Assembly (NCBI GenBank): GCA_023132365.1
Contig: JAGLYJ010000024.1
Coordinates: 1 to 15,124, forward strand
DNA: 15,124 nt
DNA from: Mycoplasmatota bacterium
GTDB taxonomy: Bacteria > Bacillota_I > Bacilli_A > Izemoplasmatales > Hujiaoplasmataceae
Reading direction: 5' to 3'
In this document: piece after piece, positions 6,028-13,807 of the stretch
How positions within the stretch are numbered: position 1 is the first letter of the stretch
Layout of the letters: the number at the start of each line of letters is the position of its first letter
The notes under the pieces: model-generated
Databases searched by the model: none
What the model was told of the DNA's origin: nothing
The model's input: the letters and a program-made list of their open reading frames with translations, nothing else
Program-made: the position numbers and the translations under genes

Positions 6028-6056
6028 AAAAAAAAGAACAGAAAAGTCTCTGTTCT
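6028..6056 (-). terminator. Intrinsic terminator of the nrdD-nrdG operon
   Basis: On the minus strand, AGAACAGA pairs with TCTGTTCT (arms 6049-6056 and 6035-6042, 6-nt loop) and is followed by a run of T's (6028-6034 complement). The first arm overlaps the nrdG stop codon. Confidence 0.85.
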
Positions 6057-6747
6057 AAAATGGTAATATTACATTAGGTTGATACAATTTAATAGTAAGC
6101 GCAAACTCTGCTATAACCAATTCGGGATATGGTGGAGTTTTTATTAGCTGCTCATCAGATTCTAAATATTCAATAGGTTGTCGATAAGGGTTTAAAACAT
6201 ACCTTGGTATCGGGGGTAATTCTTGAGCCATCTGTATTAAATCATAAAGTGATAATTGAGGGACCACAGTGGTTCTTACTTCAAACAACTTATTGTGCTT
6301 TATTAATATATTTATTGTTTCTAAAACATCTATTGCGTTAGCTGAAGATCTGGCTATTTCCTTATATCTTGATATAGGCGCTTTGTAGTCAACCGCGTAG
6401 TAGTCAACTGCGTCTTCTTTGATGCATTTTTTGATTACTTCAGGGGAACTTCCGTTTGTATCAAGTTTGGTTAAGTACCCCATTGATTTAACTTTTTTTA
6501 AGAATTGAATTAAATCAGAGTGAAGTGTTGGTTCTCCTCCAGAGATTACTACAGAATCTATTAAACCAATTCTCTTGGTTAATAGTTCCATAACTTCTTC
6601 CATTGATACTTTCTCTGTCAAATCATCAATTAACGATCTGTTGTGACAGTAGAAACAGTCATAATTACATCCAGGAGTATAAAGTACAATTGAAATATTG
6701 CCAGGATAATCAAGTAAAGATGATTTTGTTATTCCTGCAAAAATCAT
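6055..6747 (-). CDS. nrdG: Anaerobic ribonucleotide reductase activating protein (radical SAM)
   Basis: A 230-aa radical-SAM enzyme that uses a [4Fe-4S] cluster and S-adenosylmethionine to install the glycyl radical on NrdD. The cluster motif CxxxCxxC is C27-NYD-C31-FY-C34, preceded by the usual lead-in GITKSSLLDYPGNISI. The SAM-binding glycine motif is VVISGGEPT (66-74). It is longer than the roughly 155-aa E. coli NrdG, matching the longer radical-SAM activase form common in anaerobic Firmicutes and archaea. Its ATG overlaps the nrdD stop in ATGA (6747-6744), so translation is probably coupled and the order is nrdD then nrdG. The terminator overlaps its TAG stop. Confidence 0.95.
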   Translation of the reverse strand: MIFAGITKSSLLDYPGNISIVLYTPGCNYDCFYCHNRSLIDDLTEKVSMEEVMELLTKRIGLIDSVVISGGEPTLHSDLIQFLKKVKSMGYLTKLDTNGSSPEVIKKCIKEDAVDYYAVDYKAPISRYKEIARSSANAIDVLETINILIKHNKLFEVRTTVVPQLSLYDLIQMAQELPPIPRYVLNPYRQPIEYLESDEQLIKTPPYPELVIAEFALTIKLYQPNVILPF

Positions 6748-8861
6748 ACTTTTTTTGCCTTTATATCTTCATTTTGATCTTTAATAACATATTTAAGTCG
6801 ATCTTTGTATTCTTGTTTTTTGCCTTTGTTAAAGTTTTGAACAGGTCTTAAATATCCCACCACTCTTGTATATACTTCAGCAGGCTTATCACACGTAGGG
6901 CATTTAAAATGCTCTCCAGATATATAACCGTGGTCATTACATACTGAGAATGTTGGTGTTAAAGAAATGTATGGTAATTTATATTTGTTGAAGGCTTTTT
7001 GAATTAATTTCTTAGCTGTTTCAGTATCTTTTATTCTTTCTCCTAAATATAAATGAAGTACGGTTCCTCCAGTGTATAGAGATTGTAATTCATCTTGTAA
7101 ATCAAGAGTTTCAAAGATGTCATCAGTATATCCAACAGGTAATTGAGAAGAATTAGTATAATAAGGAACTTCATCACCTGATGTAATAATATTCGGGTAT
7201 CTATCTTTATCTTTTTTAGCTAAACGATAACTTGTTCCTTCTGCAGGAGTTGCTTCAAGATTATAATAATGTCCTGTTTCTTCTTGAATATCTTTTATTG
7301 CATCTCTCATATAGTTGAGGGTTCTAACAGCGAACGCTTGACCAACAGTTGTAGTTAAATCATATTCTTTTCCTAATAGATTTAAACAAGCTTCATTCAT
7401 GCCGATTAAACCAATCGTATTGAAGTGATTAAACCAATATGAGCCGCTTTTTAATTTGACGTCAGCTAAATATGAACAGCTATATGGGTATAGTCCATTT
7501 TCGGTTTGTTCTTCAATAACTCTTCTTTTAATTTCTAAACTCTTTTTAGCTATATTAATGTTTTGTAATAATCTAGCATTGAACTCAGATTCTGAGTTTG
7601 ATTGATATGAAAGTCTTGGTAGATTAATTGTTACAACACCAATAGAACCAGTAAGTGGATTGGAACCAAATAATCCTCCACCTCTTTTTCTAAGCTCTGT
7701 TGTATCAAGTCTTAATCTGCAACACATTGAAAGCGCATCTTCAGGCGAAAGGTCTGAGTTTACGTAATTTGAAAAGTATGGAATTCCATATTTAGCAGTA
7801 ATTTCCATGTATTTTTCAACAACTGGGCTATCCCAATTAAAATCTTTAGTTATATTGATTGTAGGAATAGGAAAAGTGAATACTCTACCTTTAGCATCCC
7901 CTTCCATCATTACATCACAAAAAGCAATATTAATGATATCCATTTCAGTTTGGAAATCTCCATATGTTTCAGGCATTAATTTTCCACCATATATTACATT
8001 TTGATCTCTTAATGTTTTTGGAGGTATAATATCAAATGTTAAATTAGAGAACGGACATTGAAATCCAACTCTTGTTGGAACATTTAAGTTAAAGATAAAT
8101 TCCTGCAATGCTTGTTTAACTTGCTTATAATTTAAGTTATCATATTTAACAAATGGCGCTAAATATGTATCAAAAGATGACCAAGCCTGTGCTCCTGCGG
8201 ATTCTCCCTGGGTTGTGAATGTTGAATTAACGATTTGACCCAATAGAGAGCGAAAATGTCTTGGTGGACTTGATTCAACCTTATTAGGAACTCCACCAAA
8301 TCCTTCAGTAATTATTTGTCGTAAATCCCATCCTGCACAATATGGGCCGAAGAAGCCTAAATCATGGATATGAATATCTCCATTTAAATGAGCTTTTCTA
8401 ATATTCTCAGGATAAACTTCATGTAGCCAATAATTCTTAGTGAATTCTTCTCTAACATAATTGTTTAAACCATTGATTGATTTTTGTGTATTTGCATTTT
8501 CACTTATCTGCCAATCTCGGTCATTTAAATATTCAGTAAACATACCAATAGTCGCACCAATAAGAGCATTAGATTCCCTAGATGCTCTCCTTTTTTCTCT
8601 ATATAAGATAAATGCTTTAGCAGTCTTTGCATGTCCATTTTCTATAAGTACTTTTTCAACAATATCTTGAATTAATTCAACTTCAATTATACCATTTGGA
8701 AAACTTTCGCTAGCTATATTTATAACTTCGTCAGTTAAAGACTCTGATTTTGAAAAATCAGATCCACCAACCGAGCTCGCAGCTTTAAAAATGGCTAAAA
8801 CAATTTTTTCTCTTCTAAAAGGAACTATTGCTCTATCTCTTTTAATAATTTTATTAAGCAT
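6744..8861 (-). CDS. nrdD: Anaerobic (class III) ribonucleoside-triphosphate reductase
   Basis: A 705-aa oxygen-sensitive glycyl-radical enzyme that makes dNTPs from NTPs, using formate or thiols as reductant. An N-terminal ATP-cone (about 3-95; RDRAIVPFRREKIVLAIF) gives allosteric control of activity. The catalytic barrel includes HLNGDIHIHDL (158-168), GFQCPFSNLTFD (266-277) and a CC pair at 380-381. The C-terminal zinc site is C641xxH644 with C654xxC657, followed by the glycyl-radical loop RVVGYLRPVQNFNKGKK with the radical on G669. All expected elements are present and the length is usual. The ribosome site AAGGTGA lies 9 nt before the ATG. No oxygen-dependent nrdAB/nrdEF is seen in the window. 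Confidence 0.98.
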   Translation of the reverse strand: MLNKIIKRDRAIVPFRREKIVLAIFKAASSVGGSDFSKSESLTDEVINIASESFPNGIIEVELIQDIVEKVLIENGHAKTAKAFILYREKRRASRESNALIGATIGMFTEYLNDRDWQISENANTQKSINGLNNYVREEFTKNYWLHEVYPENIRKAHLNGDIHIHDLGFFGPYCAGWDLRQIITEGFGGVPNKVESSPPRHFRSLLGQIVNSTFTTQGESAGAQAWSSFDTYLAPFVKYDNLNYKQVKQALQEFIFNLNVPTRVGFQCPFSNLTFDIIPPKTLRDQNVIYGGKLMPETYGDFQTEMDIINIAFCDVMMEGDAKGRVFTFPIPTINITKDFNWDSPVVEKYMEITAKYGIPYFSNYVNSDLSPEDALSMCCRLRLDTTELRKRGGGLFGSNPLTGSIGVVTINLPRLSYQSNSESEFNARLLQNINIAKKSLEIKRRVIEEQTENGLYPYSCSYLADVKLKSGSYWFNHFNTIGLIGMNEACLNLLGKEYDLTTTVGQAFAVRTLNYMRDAIKDIQEETGHYYNLEATPAEGTSYRLAKKDKDRYPNIITSGDEVPYYTNSSQLPVGYTDDIFETLDLQDELQSLYTGGTVLHLYLGERIKDTETAKKLIQKAFNKYKLPYISLTPTFSVCNDHGYISGEHFKCPTCDKPAEVYTRVVGYLRPVQNFNKGKKQEYKDRLKYVIKDQNEDIKAKKV

Positions 8862-8895
8862 TTATTATTCACCTTTTTCATAGTTTATGTATTCA

Positions 8896-8924
8896 ATGAT
8901 ATCTATAAAAAAATTGATTGTCAA
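8896..8924 (-). promoter_or_regulatory. Sigma-A promoter of nrdD-nrdG
   Basis: On the minus strand, TTGACA (8919-8924), a 17-bp spacer and TATCAT (8896-8901), one base from consensus. The start of transcription is expected near 8889. Confidence 0.8.
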
Positions 8925-8952
8925 TAGGTTTTAATAAAATATATTTTTACGA

Positions 8953-8977
8953 AATTCACGCTTTTTGACGTGTAATT
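8953..8977. promoter_or_regulatory. Imperfect dyad upstream of the nrdD promoter
   Basis: AATTCACG and CGTG-T-AATT pair around an 8-bp centre with one bulged base. It lies about 28 bp upstream of the nrdD -35 box, a possible activator or repressor site. It does not match the NrdR, Fnr or Rex consensus well enough to name. Confidence 0.3.
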
Positions 8978-9087
8978 GCTCTGTTGTGCGATATTGTACT
9001 ATTTAACTTTTTTTAATAAATAATACAATGTTATTTTTTTTGATTTATTTGTCAATTAATTAGAAAAATAATTTTACTTGATATTGT

Positions 9088-9116
9088 TTGACAGCGAATA
9101 TATAAAGTAATATAAT
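9088..9116 (+). promoter_or_regulatory. Perfect consensus promoter of the HMA-domain gene
   Basis: TTGACA (9088-9093), a 17-bp spacer and TATAAT (9111-9116), an exact sigma-A consensus. Transcription should start near 9123, giving a leader of about 26 nt. Confidence 0.9.
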
Positions 9117-9148
9117 TAATATATAGTAATGGAAGGAATCCAATTAAA

Positions 9149-9355
9149 ATGAAAAAGGCATATTTAGAGAATATTTGTTGTGAAGGTTGTGCTAATGAAG
9201 TTAAGCACATTTTTGAAAATATTTACGGGGTTACTGATGTATCTGTTTCCGTTGACAATTCTTCTGTTACTTACAAGGGGTATGTATCCAAAGGAGTTAT
9301 CGAGGAAGCTTTGCTGGGGACTAGTTATAAACTTGTTAGAATAGAAAAGCAATAA
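9149..9355 (+). CDS. Heavy-metal-associated (HMA) domain protein, CopZ-like
   Basis: A 68-aa protein that is one HMA ferredoxin-like domain. The metal-binding CxxC is C11-E-G-C14 with an extra C10 beside it (NICCEGCANEV), followed by the usual helix, a GVTDVSVSVDNSSVTY strand pair and GVIEEALLGTSYKLV. Free-standing HMA domains carry Cu(I) or similar soft metal ions to P-type ATPases or repressors. No such partner is nearby, so the metal is unknown. The usual Met before the first Cys of the copper motif is absent (Asn-Ile here). The ribosome site GGAAGG is 12 nt from the ATG. Monocistronic between a perfect promoter and a clear terminator, so probably strongly expressed. Confidence 0.88.
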   Translation: MKKAYLENICCEGCANEVKHIFENIYGVTDVSVSVDNSSVTYKGYVSKGVIEEALLGTSYKLVRIEKQ

Positions 9356-9358
9356 CAT

Positions 9359-9384
9359 AAAGCTCTATGAGCTTTTTCTTTTTG
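9359..9384 (+). terminator. Intrinsic terminator after the HMA gene
   Basis: AAAGCTC-TAT-GAGCTTT (9359-9375) followed by TTCTTTTT. Confidence 0.85.
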
Positions 9385-9401
9385 TATATATGAGAATAAA
9401 T

Positions 9402-9430
9402 TTATCAATAATAATTCATAGTGGTATAAT
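9402..9430 (+). promoter_or_regulatory. Promoter of the V-type ATPase operon
   Basis: TTATCA (9402-9407), a 17-bp spacer and TATAAT (9425-9430) with the extended -10 TGG directly before it. The transcription start is near 9437, leaving only a very short leader before the first ribosome site. Confidence 0.75.
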
Positions 9431-9449
9431 AGATGAGTAGGTGATTTTT

Positions 9450-9773
9450 ATGCAAAGTGTAATTTCAAAAGTAGCTCAGTTAGATAAAGATATGAGGATG
9501 AAGGTAAAAGCTCTTGAAGAAGAGAAATCTAAATTACCTGTTTTTATTCGTGAACAGAGAAAAATAATTTCTTCTGAATACGAAGCGGAAGCAAAAAACA
9601 GAGTGAAATCTAGAAAACAAGAGATTAAATCCGAACTTAATAAAACACAGACAAAAGCAGAAAAAGAGTTAAAAAAATCAATGGATGAATTAATTGCTAG
9701 ATATGAAATAAAAAAAGATGATTGGATCAAAGAAGTATATAAACAATGCATTGATAGTTTTCAGGAGGAATAA
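9450..9773 (+). CDS. V/A-type ATPase peripheral-stalk subunit (G/H-like)
   Basis: A 107-aa protein that is almost one continuous charged alpha-helix (LDKDMRMKVKALEEEKSK, then EYEAEAKNRVKSRKQEIKSE, then KAEKELKKSMDELIARYEIK), as in the coiled-coil G/H (E. hirae NtpF-type) subunit that pairs with subunit E in the peripheral stalk. Sequence in this family is poorly conserved, so the call rests on length, coiled-coil character and first place in the operon. I choose ATG 9450, exactly 5 nt after AGGTGA (9439-9444), over a GTG at 9441 that lies within that site. The stop is 2 bp before subunit C. Confidence 0.75.
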   Translation: MQSVISKVAQLDKDMRMKVKALEEEKSKLPVFIREQRKIISSEYEAEAKNRVKSRKQEIKSELNKTQTKAEKELKKSMDELIARYEIKKDDWIKEVYKQCIDSFQEE

Positions 9774-9775
9774 GC

Positions 9776-10813
9776 ATGAGCAATTATGCAGGTAATGCAA
9801 TAATAACTAAAGCAAAAGCAATTTATGGAAACCGACTAAAACCAGAAGACTATCAAGAACTGTTAAAATTTAATAGTGTCCCAGAATTGACAGGTTATTT
9901 GAAGCGAAATAATAAATATAGCAACACATTAAAAGACGCTGATGAGAATTCAATGCATAGAGGACAGTTAGAAAACCTTGTAAGAAAAAGCTTTTTTGAT
10001 AATCTTGTTAGGATTGTAAAGTTCGTAGGCACGGATGATCGTAAATTTTATGAATTAGATATGATTAGAAGAGAGATTGATATTGTACTATCAAGTATAA
10101 GATCTATTATTTCGGATAATATTGAGAGTTCCATAAGGGATTTGCCTTTATTTTTCACAAAGCATGCTAGTTTTGATCTTGAAAAAATAACAAAAGCAAT
10201 GTCTATGAGAGAACTGTTAATTGCTTTAAAGGATACAAGATATCATGATATTGTCGCAGAATATTACACCAATGATTCAGCTGAAATTAGATATACAGAC
10301 ATCGAACATGGATTGTATGTTCAATATCATAAGATAGTAATTGAGCGCATTAACAAATATTATAAAGGAAAAACTCATAGAATTTTGATGGACATTTATC
10401 AATCGAAAATTGAAATTGAAAACGTCATAAAAATTTATCGATTAAAGAAATTTTATAATGCCTCTACAACCGATATTTTAAAATCAATTATTACTGAAAA
10501 TATACGTATGAGCGATAATAAATTAATAGAATTAATTAACCTTAAAAACCCAGATGAGATTTTAAATGTCTTGTCTAAATCTGAGTTTTCTAAATTCAAG
10601 GATTCAGATGATTATATTTACGTTGAATATCAAGCTGGTAAAATAAAACATAATATGGCAAAAAGATTTATGTATTTTTCATATTCTCCGCCAATTGTGT
10701 ATTCAGTATTCCTCTTCTTAAATGAAATTGAAATGTCAAATATCTTTAATATTGTTGAAGGTATTAGGTATGATATTGCTAAAGAAGACATTAGAAGAAT
10801 GTTAATTTATTGA
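9776..10813 (+). CDS. V/A-type ATPase subunit C
   Basis: A 345-aa soluble protein of the expected length for bacterial subunit C (equivalent to eukaryotic subunit d). This funnel-shaped subunit links the central rotor to the membrane ring. The family-typical N-terminus ANYAxxNAxIxAxxxxL is recognisable as NYAGNAIITKAKAIYG, followed by LKPEDYQELLKFNSVPELTG, and the C-terminus LNEIEMSNIFNIVEGIRYDI matches the conserved closing block (E-x-x-N-I-x-x-I-x-x-G-x-x-Y). A good AGGAGG lies upstream and overlaps the end of the previous gene. It ends with TGA, showing the standard code. Confidence 0.92.
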   Translation: MSNYAGNAIITKAKAIYGNRLKPEDYQELLKFNSVPELTGYLKRNNKYSNTLKDADENSMHRGQLENLVRKSFFDNLVRIVKFVGTDDRKFYELDMIRREIDIVLSSIRSIISDNIESSIRDLPLFFTKHASFDLEKITKAMSMRELLIALKDTRYHDIVAEYYTNDSAEIRYTDIEHGLYVQYHKIVIERINKYYKGKTHRILMDIYQSKIEIENVIKIYRLKKFYNASTTDILKSIITENIRMSDNKLIELINLKNPDEILNVLSKSEFSKFKDSDDYIYVEYQAGKIKHNMAKRFMYFSYSPPIVYSVFLFLNEIEMSNIFNIVEGIRYDIAKEDIRRMLIY

Positions 10814-10823
10814 AAGGAATAAA

Positions 10824-11807
10824 ATGACTAAAAAGCTTAAACTATTTAGAATAACCGGTGATTTAAAATCTCTCGATGAAACGTTAGAGATATTTGTTAA
10901 ATTATCTTGTGTTTATCCTATTGAATCAAGCGAGTTTATAGATAGAGTTCATGGCTTAACATCAATACCTACGGATAACCCGTGGGAAAGCGTTTATCAT
11001 GAAATTTTGGAAATTGAATCTGAAAGCAACATCGTTATAAAACCCAACAATATAGATTCAATCGATTATTCATTAGATAAGATTAAAAACTATATTCATA
11101 ACACCCATCAATCGCTGTATAAACTAGCAAATGTTTATAAGGAAGGCGAAAATTTAAGAAAAAAATATAACGATGCTCTAATACAAGTGAAAAACATCGC
11201 TACGTTGGACATCTCCCTAGATGCTCTGTTTTCGTGTGATTATATGAATGTTAGATTCGGAAAAATGCCTAAAGATAGTTTAGAAATTCTAAAATTATAC
11301 GAAAAGAAGCCAATAATATACCAATTATTTAATGAAGAAAAAAATAATTATTGGTTGATGTACCTAACCACCAACAAGCACGAGAAAGAGATAGATAACA
11401 TTTTTTCTTCGCTATATTTTGATCGCATATTTATTCCAGACTTTGTGCACGGAACTCCAGAAAATGCAATAAATATATTGTTAAATGAAATAGATGTTGC
11501 AGAAAAAAACCTGATAGAGATCAAAAAATCTAATGATCAAATGATATCTAATAATATAGAGAAGTTATCAGATATTAAGGGCAAATTAATTTACCTTAAT
11601 GAAATTTACAACGCAAAGAAATATGTTGTAGATTTGGGTGAAAAATTTAACATTTCTGGATTTATCTTGGATAAAGATGTTGATTTAATAATAGATTGTT
11701 TCAAATTGGTGAAAAGTATCGAAATTGATATAATGCAATCCGATTTTGATAAAAGATTAAAACCACCAAGAAAAATTAAAAAAAGTAGTAATAGACTTTG
11801 TAAATAA
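10824..11807 (+). CDS. Stand-alone N-terminal domain paralog of V-type ATPase subunit I (no membrane domain)
   Basis: A 327-aa soluble protein that aligns without gaps, at a one-residue offset, with residues 2-328 of the full subunit I encoded next to it. By hand count about 170 of 319 positions are identical (about 53%). Strongest blocks are PIESSEFIDRVHGLTS, QVKNIATLDISLDALFSC, KEIDNIFSSLYFDRIFIPDF and AKKYVVDLGEKFNISG. It stops (KKSSNRLCK) exactly where the partner begins its first membrane helices, so it contains only the cytoplasmic collar arm that binds the E/G stalks. The frame is intact with a fair ribosome site (AAAGGAA), and conservation is spread over the whole length, so it looks like a kept gene and not a decaying fragment. 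It may be an accessory stator piece, a regulator that competes for the stalks, or a neutral relic; function is unknown. Confidence 0.85.
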   Translation: MTKKLKLFRITGDLKSLDETLEIFVKLSCVYPIESSEFIDRVHGLTSIPTDNPWESVYHEILEIESESNIVIKPNNIDSIDYSLDKIKNYIHNTHQSLYKLANVYKEGENLRKKYNDALIQVKNIATLDISLDALFSCDYMNVRFGKMPKDSLEILKLYEKKPIIYQLFNEEKNNYWLMYLTTNKHEKEIDNIFSSLYFDRIFIPDFVHGTPENAINILLNEIDVAEKNLIEIKKSNDQMISNNIEKLSDIKGKLIYLNEIYNAKKYVVDLGEKFNISGFILDKDVDLIIDCFKLVKSIEIDIMQSDFDKRLKPPRKIKKSSNRLCK

Positions 11808-11870
11808 ATGATAAAAAATTATTTATTCAAATAGTAAAACCAATTAAAAAATTGATTTGTGAGGGAATAT

Positions 11871-13793
11871 ATGGCAATAGAGAAACTTAAACTATTTAGA
11901 ATAAACGCGGACCTGACGGATCTAGATATGATACTAGAGAGATTCGTTGATTTGCATTGCGTTCATCCAATAGAGGCTAGTGAATTTATTGATAAGGTTC
12001 ACGGTTTAACATCATTCGTTTCAGTAAATCCATGTAATATAATTTATAAGGAATTACAAGACATTGAAAAAGAAAATGATTATGAAATACCAGTTGCTGA
12101 AGTTGAAGCGGCTGATTATTCCTTTGATAGGATGAGAGAGTATGTTACTTCAACTCATGAACGTTTGAAGAAGTTAACTTTACACCGTAAAGAGACTGAA
12201 AATCTAATTAAAAAATATAGGGATGCTTTAACTCAGGTTAAGAATATCGAAAATTTAGATATTTCGCTGGATGATGTATTCTCATGTGAATATATTAGTA
12301 CAAGAGTTGGTAGACTTCCGCTTGACAGCGTTGAGAAACTTAAATTTTATAAAAACAAACCATTTCTTTTTAAATCATTTCATGAAGAAAAGAATTATTG
12401 TTGGTGTATGTATTTAGTTACAAATAAATACGAGCGTGAAATCGATAATATTTTTTCTTCTTTATTCTTTCAAAGAATTCGAATTCCTGATTTCGTACAT
12501 GGTACACCTGAAAGTGCTCAAACATCCCTTTCTATGGAAATCCAAGTGGCTGAAGGTAGCCTTAAAGAAATCCAAGCTGATTTAGATGAGGTATTAGCTC
12601 AAAATAGTACGGAACTTTCTAGAATTAAGGGAGATTTACTTCTTTTAAATAAAATATATGGTGCTAAAAAATATGTAGTGGGACTTGGAGATAAATTTAG
12701 TATATCTGGATATGTAGCTAAGAAAGATGTTAAAAGACTAAAATCTAAATATGTAGATATTGAAGATATTGAAATTGAAGTTATGCCTGCAGATTCTGAT
12801 AAAAGAGTTCAGACACCTACAAAGTTGAAGAATAATTGGTTTACCAAACCATTCTCAACGTTTGTACAGATGTATGGACTGCCAAGTTATTCTAGTATTG
12901 ATCCTACACCAATACTTGCAATAACATATTCATTACTATTTGGTATGATGTTTGGTGATTTAGGACAAGGATTGGTTCTTGCGTTATTTGGATTCTTAAT
13001 GTACAAAAAATTCAAAATTCAATTAGGCGCTATTGCAATTCGGATTGGACTGGCGTCAGCTTTCTTTGGATTTTTGTATGGATCTTTCTTCGGAAACGAA
13101 GAAATCATGATCCCAATATTTACAAACTGGTTAGGATTTAACGGTAAGATTATTGAGGTTATGGATTCCGAGTTCACTATGACGTTATTAATTACAACTG
13201 TTGGGTTAGGATCCGTATTAATTATAAATTCAATTATTATTAATATGATTATATCCATTAAGAAGAAGAAGTATGCAGAATTGTTTTTCTCTCACAATGG
13301 ATTAGCAGGAATTGTATTTTATCTATTTATACTTATTGCACTTGCTTTACAATTTACAAATGGAGTTTCAGTTTTTAATGGTTTAACAATACTATTTTTT
13401 ATGATTATACCGTTATTGCTAATTGTGTTAAAACATCCTTTTGATCGACTGATGCATGGGAATAAAATGTTTCCAGAAAAAATTGTTGGATTTATTATTG
13501 AAGGGTTCTTTGAGATATTTGAAGTTGTTTTATCATATGTTACAAATACTTTATCATTCTTGAGAGTTGGTGGATTTATATTAGCTCATGCAGGTATGAT
13601 GTTGGTTGTATATACTCTAATGGAGATGTCAGGTGGCATTGTTGGCCAGACAGTTATATTGATTATAGGTAATCTATTCGTTATGGGACTTGAAGGACTG
13701 ATTGTAGGAATTCAAGTGCTAAGATTAGAATTTTATGAAATGTTTTCTAGATATTTTGAAGGCGACGGAATACCTTTTAAGACATTTGAATAA
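11871..13793 (+). CDS. V/A-type ATPase subunit I (a), full length
   Basis: A 640-aa stator subunit. Residues 1-about 325 are the soluble collar arm that holds the peripheral stalks; about 345-625 carry the membrane helices forming the ion half-channels against the K ring. Conserved membrane landmarks are PTPILAITYSLLFGMMFGDL (346-365), LSFLRVGGFILAHAG (561-575) with the predicted essential ion-path arginine R565, and the closing block GLEGLIVGIQVLRLEFYEMF (606-625), then EGDGIPFKTF. I choose ATG 11871, about 5 nt after GAGGG (11861-11865). GTG 11859 in the same frame would place that site inside the gene. It is preceded by the truncated paralog and followed by subunit K. Confidence 0.95.
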   Translation: MAIEKLKLFRINADLTDLDMILERFVDLHCVHPIEASEFIDKVHGLTSFVSVNPCNIIYKELQDIEKENDYEIPVAEVEAADYSFDRMREYVTSTHERLKKLTLHRKETENLIKKYRDALTQVKNIENLDISLDDVFSCEYISTRVGRLPLDSVEKLKFYKNKPFLFKSFHEEKNYCWCMYLVTNKYEREIDNIFSSLFFQRIRIPDFVHGTPESAQTSLSMEIQVAEGSLKEIQADLDEVLAQNSTELSRIKGDLLLLNKIYGAKKYVVGLGDKFSISGYVAKKDVKRLKSKYVDIEDIEIEVMPADSDKRVQTPTKLKNNWFTKPFSTFVQMYGLPSYSSIDPTPILAITYSLLFGMMFGDLGQGLVLALFGFLMYKKFKIQLGAIAIRIGLASAFFGFLYGSFFGNEEIMIPIFTNWLGFNGKIIEVMDSEFTMTLLITTVGLGSVLIINSIIINMIISIKKKKYAELFFSHNGLAGIVFYLFILIALALQFTNGVSVFNGLTILFFMIIPLLLIVLKHPFDRLMHGNKMFPEKIVGFIIEGFFEIFEVVLSYVTNTLSFLRVGGFILAHAGMMLVVYTLMEMSGGIVGQTVILIIGNLFVMGLEGLIVGIQVLRLEFYEMFSRYFEGDGIPFKTFE

Positions 13794-13807
13794 TAGGAGG
13801 AATTATT

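Noticed and set aside
6603..6851. 82-codon plus-strand frame
   Set aside because: Antisense to nrdG/nrdD, which are unambiguous; hydrophobic composition is a by-product of the AT-rich complement.
7807..8004. 65-codon plus-strand frame, and a similar one at 8461-8670
   Set aside because: Both are antisense to conserved nrdD sequence with no ribosome site.
8985..9036. Possible paired NrdR boxes upstream of nrdD (GATATTGTAC and AATACAATGT)
   Set aside because: Each site matches only one half of the NrdR palindrome; the centre spacing is suggestive, but the other halves are too poor to call.
9164..9358. Minus-strand frame opposite the HMA gene
   Set aside because: The plus strand encodes a clear HMA domain with promoter, ribosome site and terminator; the opposite frame has none of these.
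9476..9751. Minus-strand 91-codon frame
   Set aside because: Antisense to the peripheral-stalk coiled coil; its serine/phenylalanine-rich product is the expected complement of a lysine/glutamate-rich helix.
11842..11856. Small CAAT/ATTG hairpin between the two subunit I genes
   Set aside because: The stem is only a few A-T pairs and no T-run follows; too weak for a terminator in an operon expected to continue.
11808..11870. Remnant of a lost membrane domain after the truncated subunit I gene
   Set aside because: Reading the gap in all forward frames gave no convincing match to the start of the full subunit's membrane part, only a very short chance-level similarity.
13019..13258. Minus-strand 79-codon frame, and a similar one at 14810-15121
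   Set aside because: They lie opposite subunit I membrane helices and subunit E respectively, with no signals of their own.
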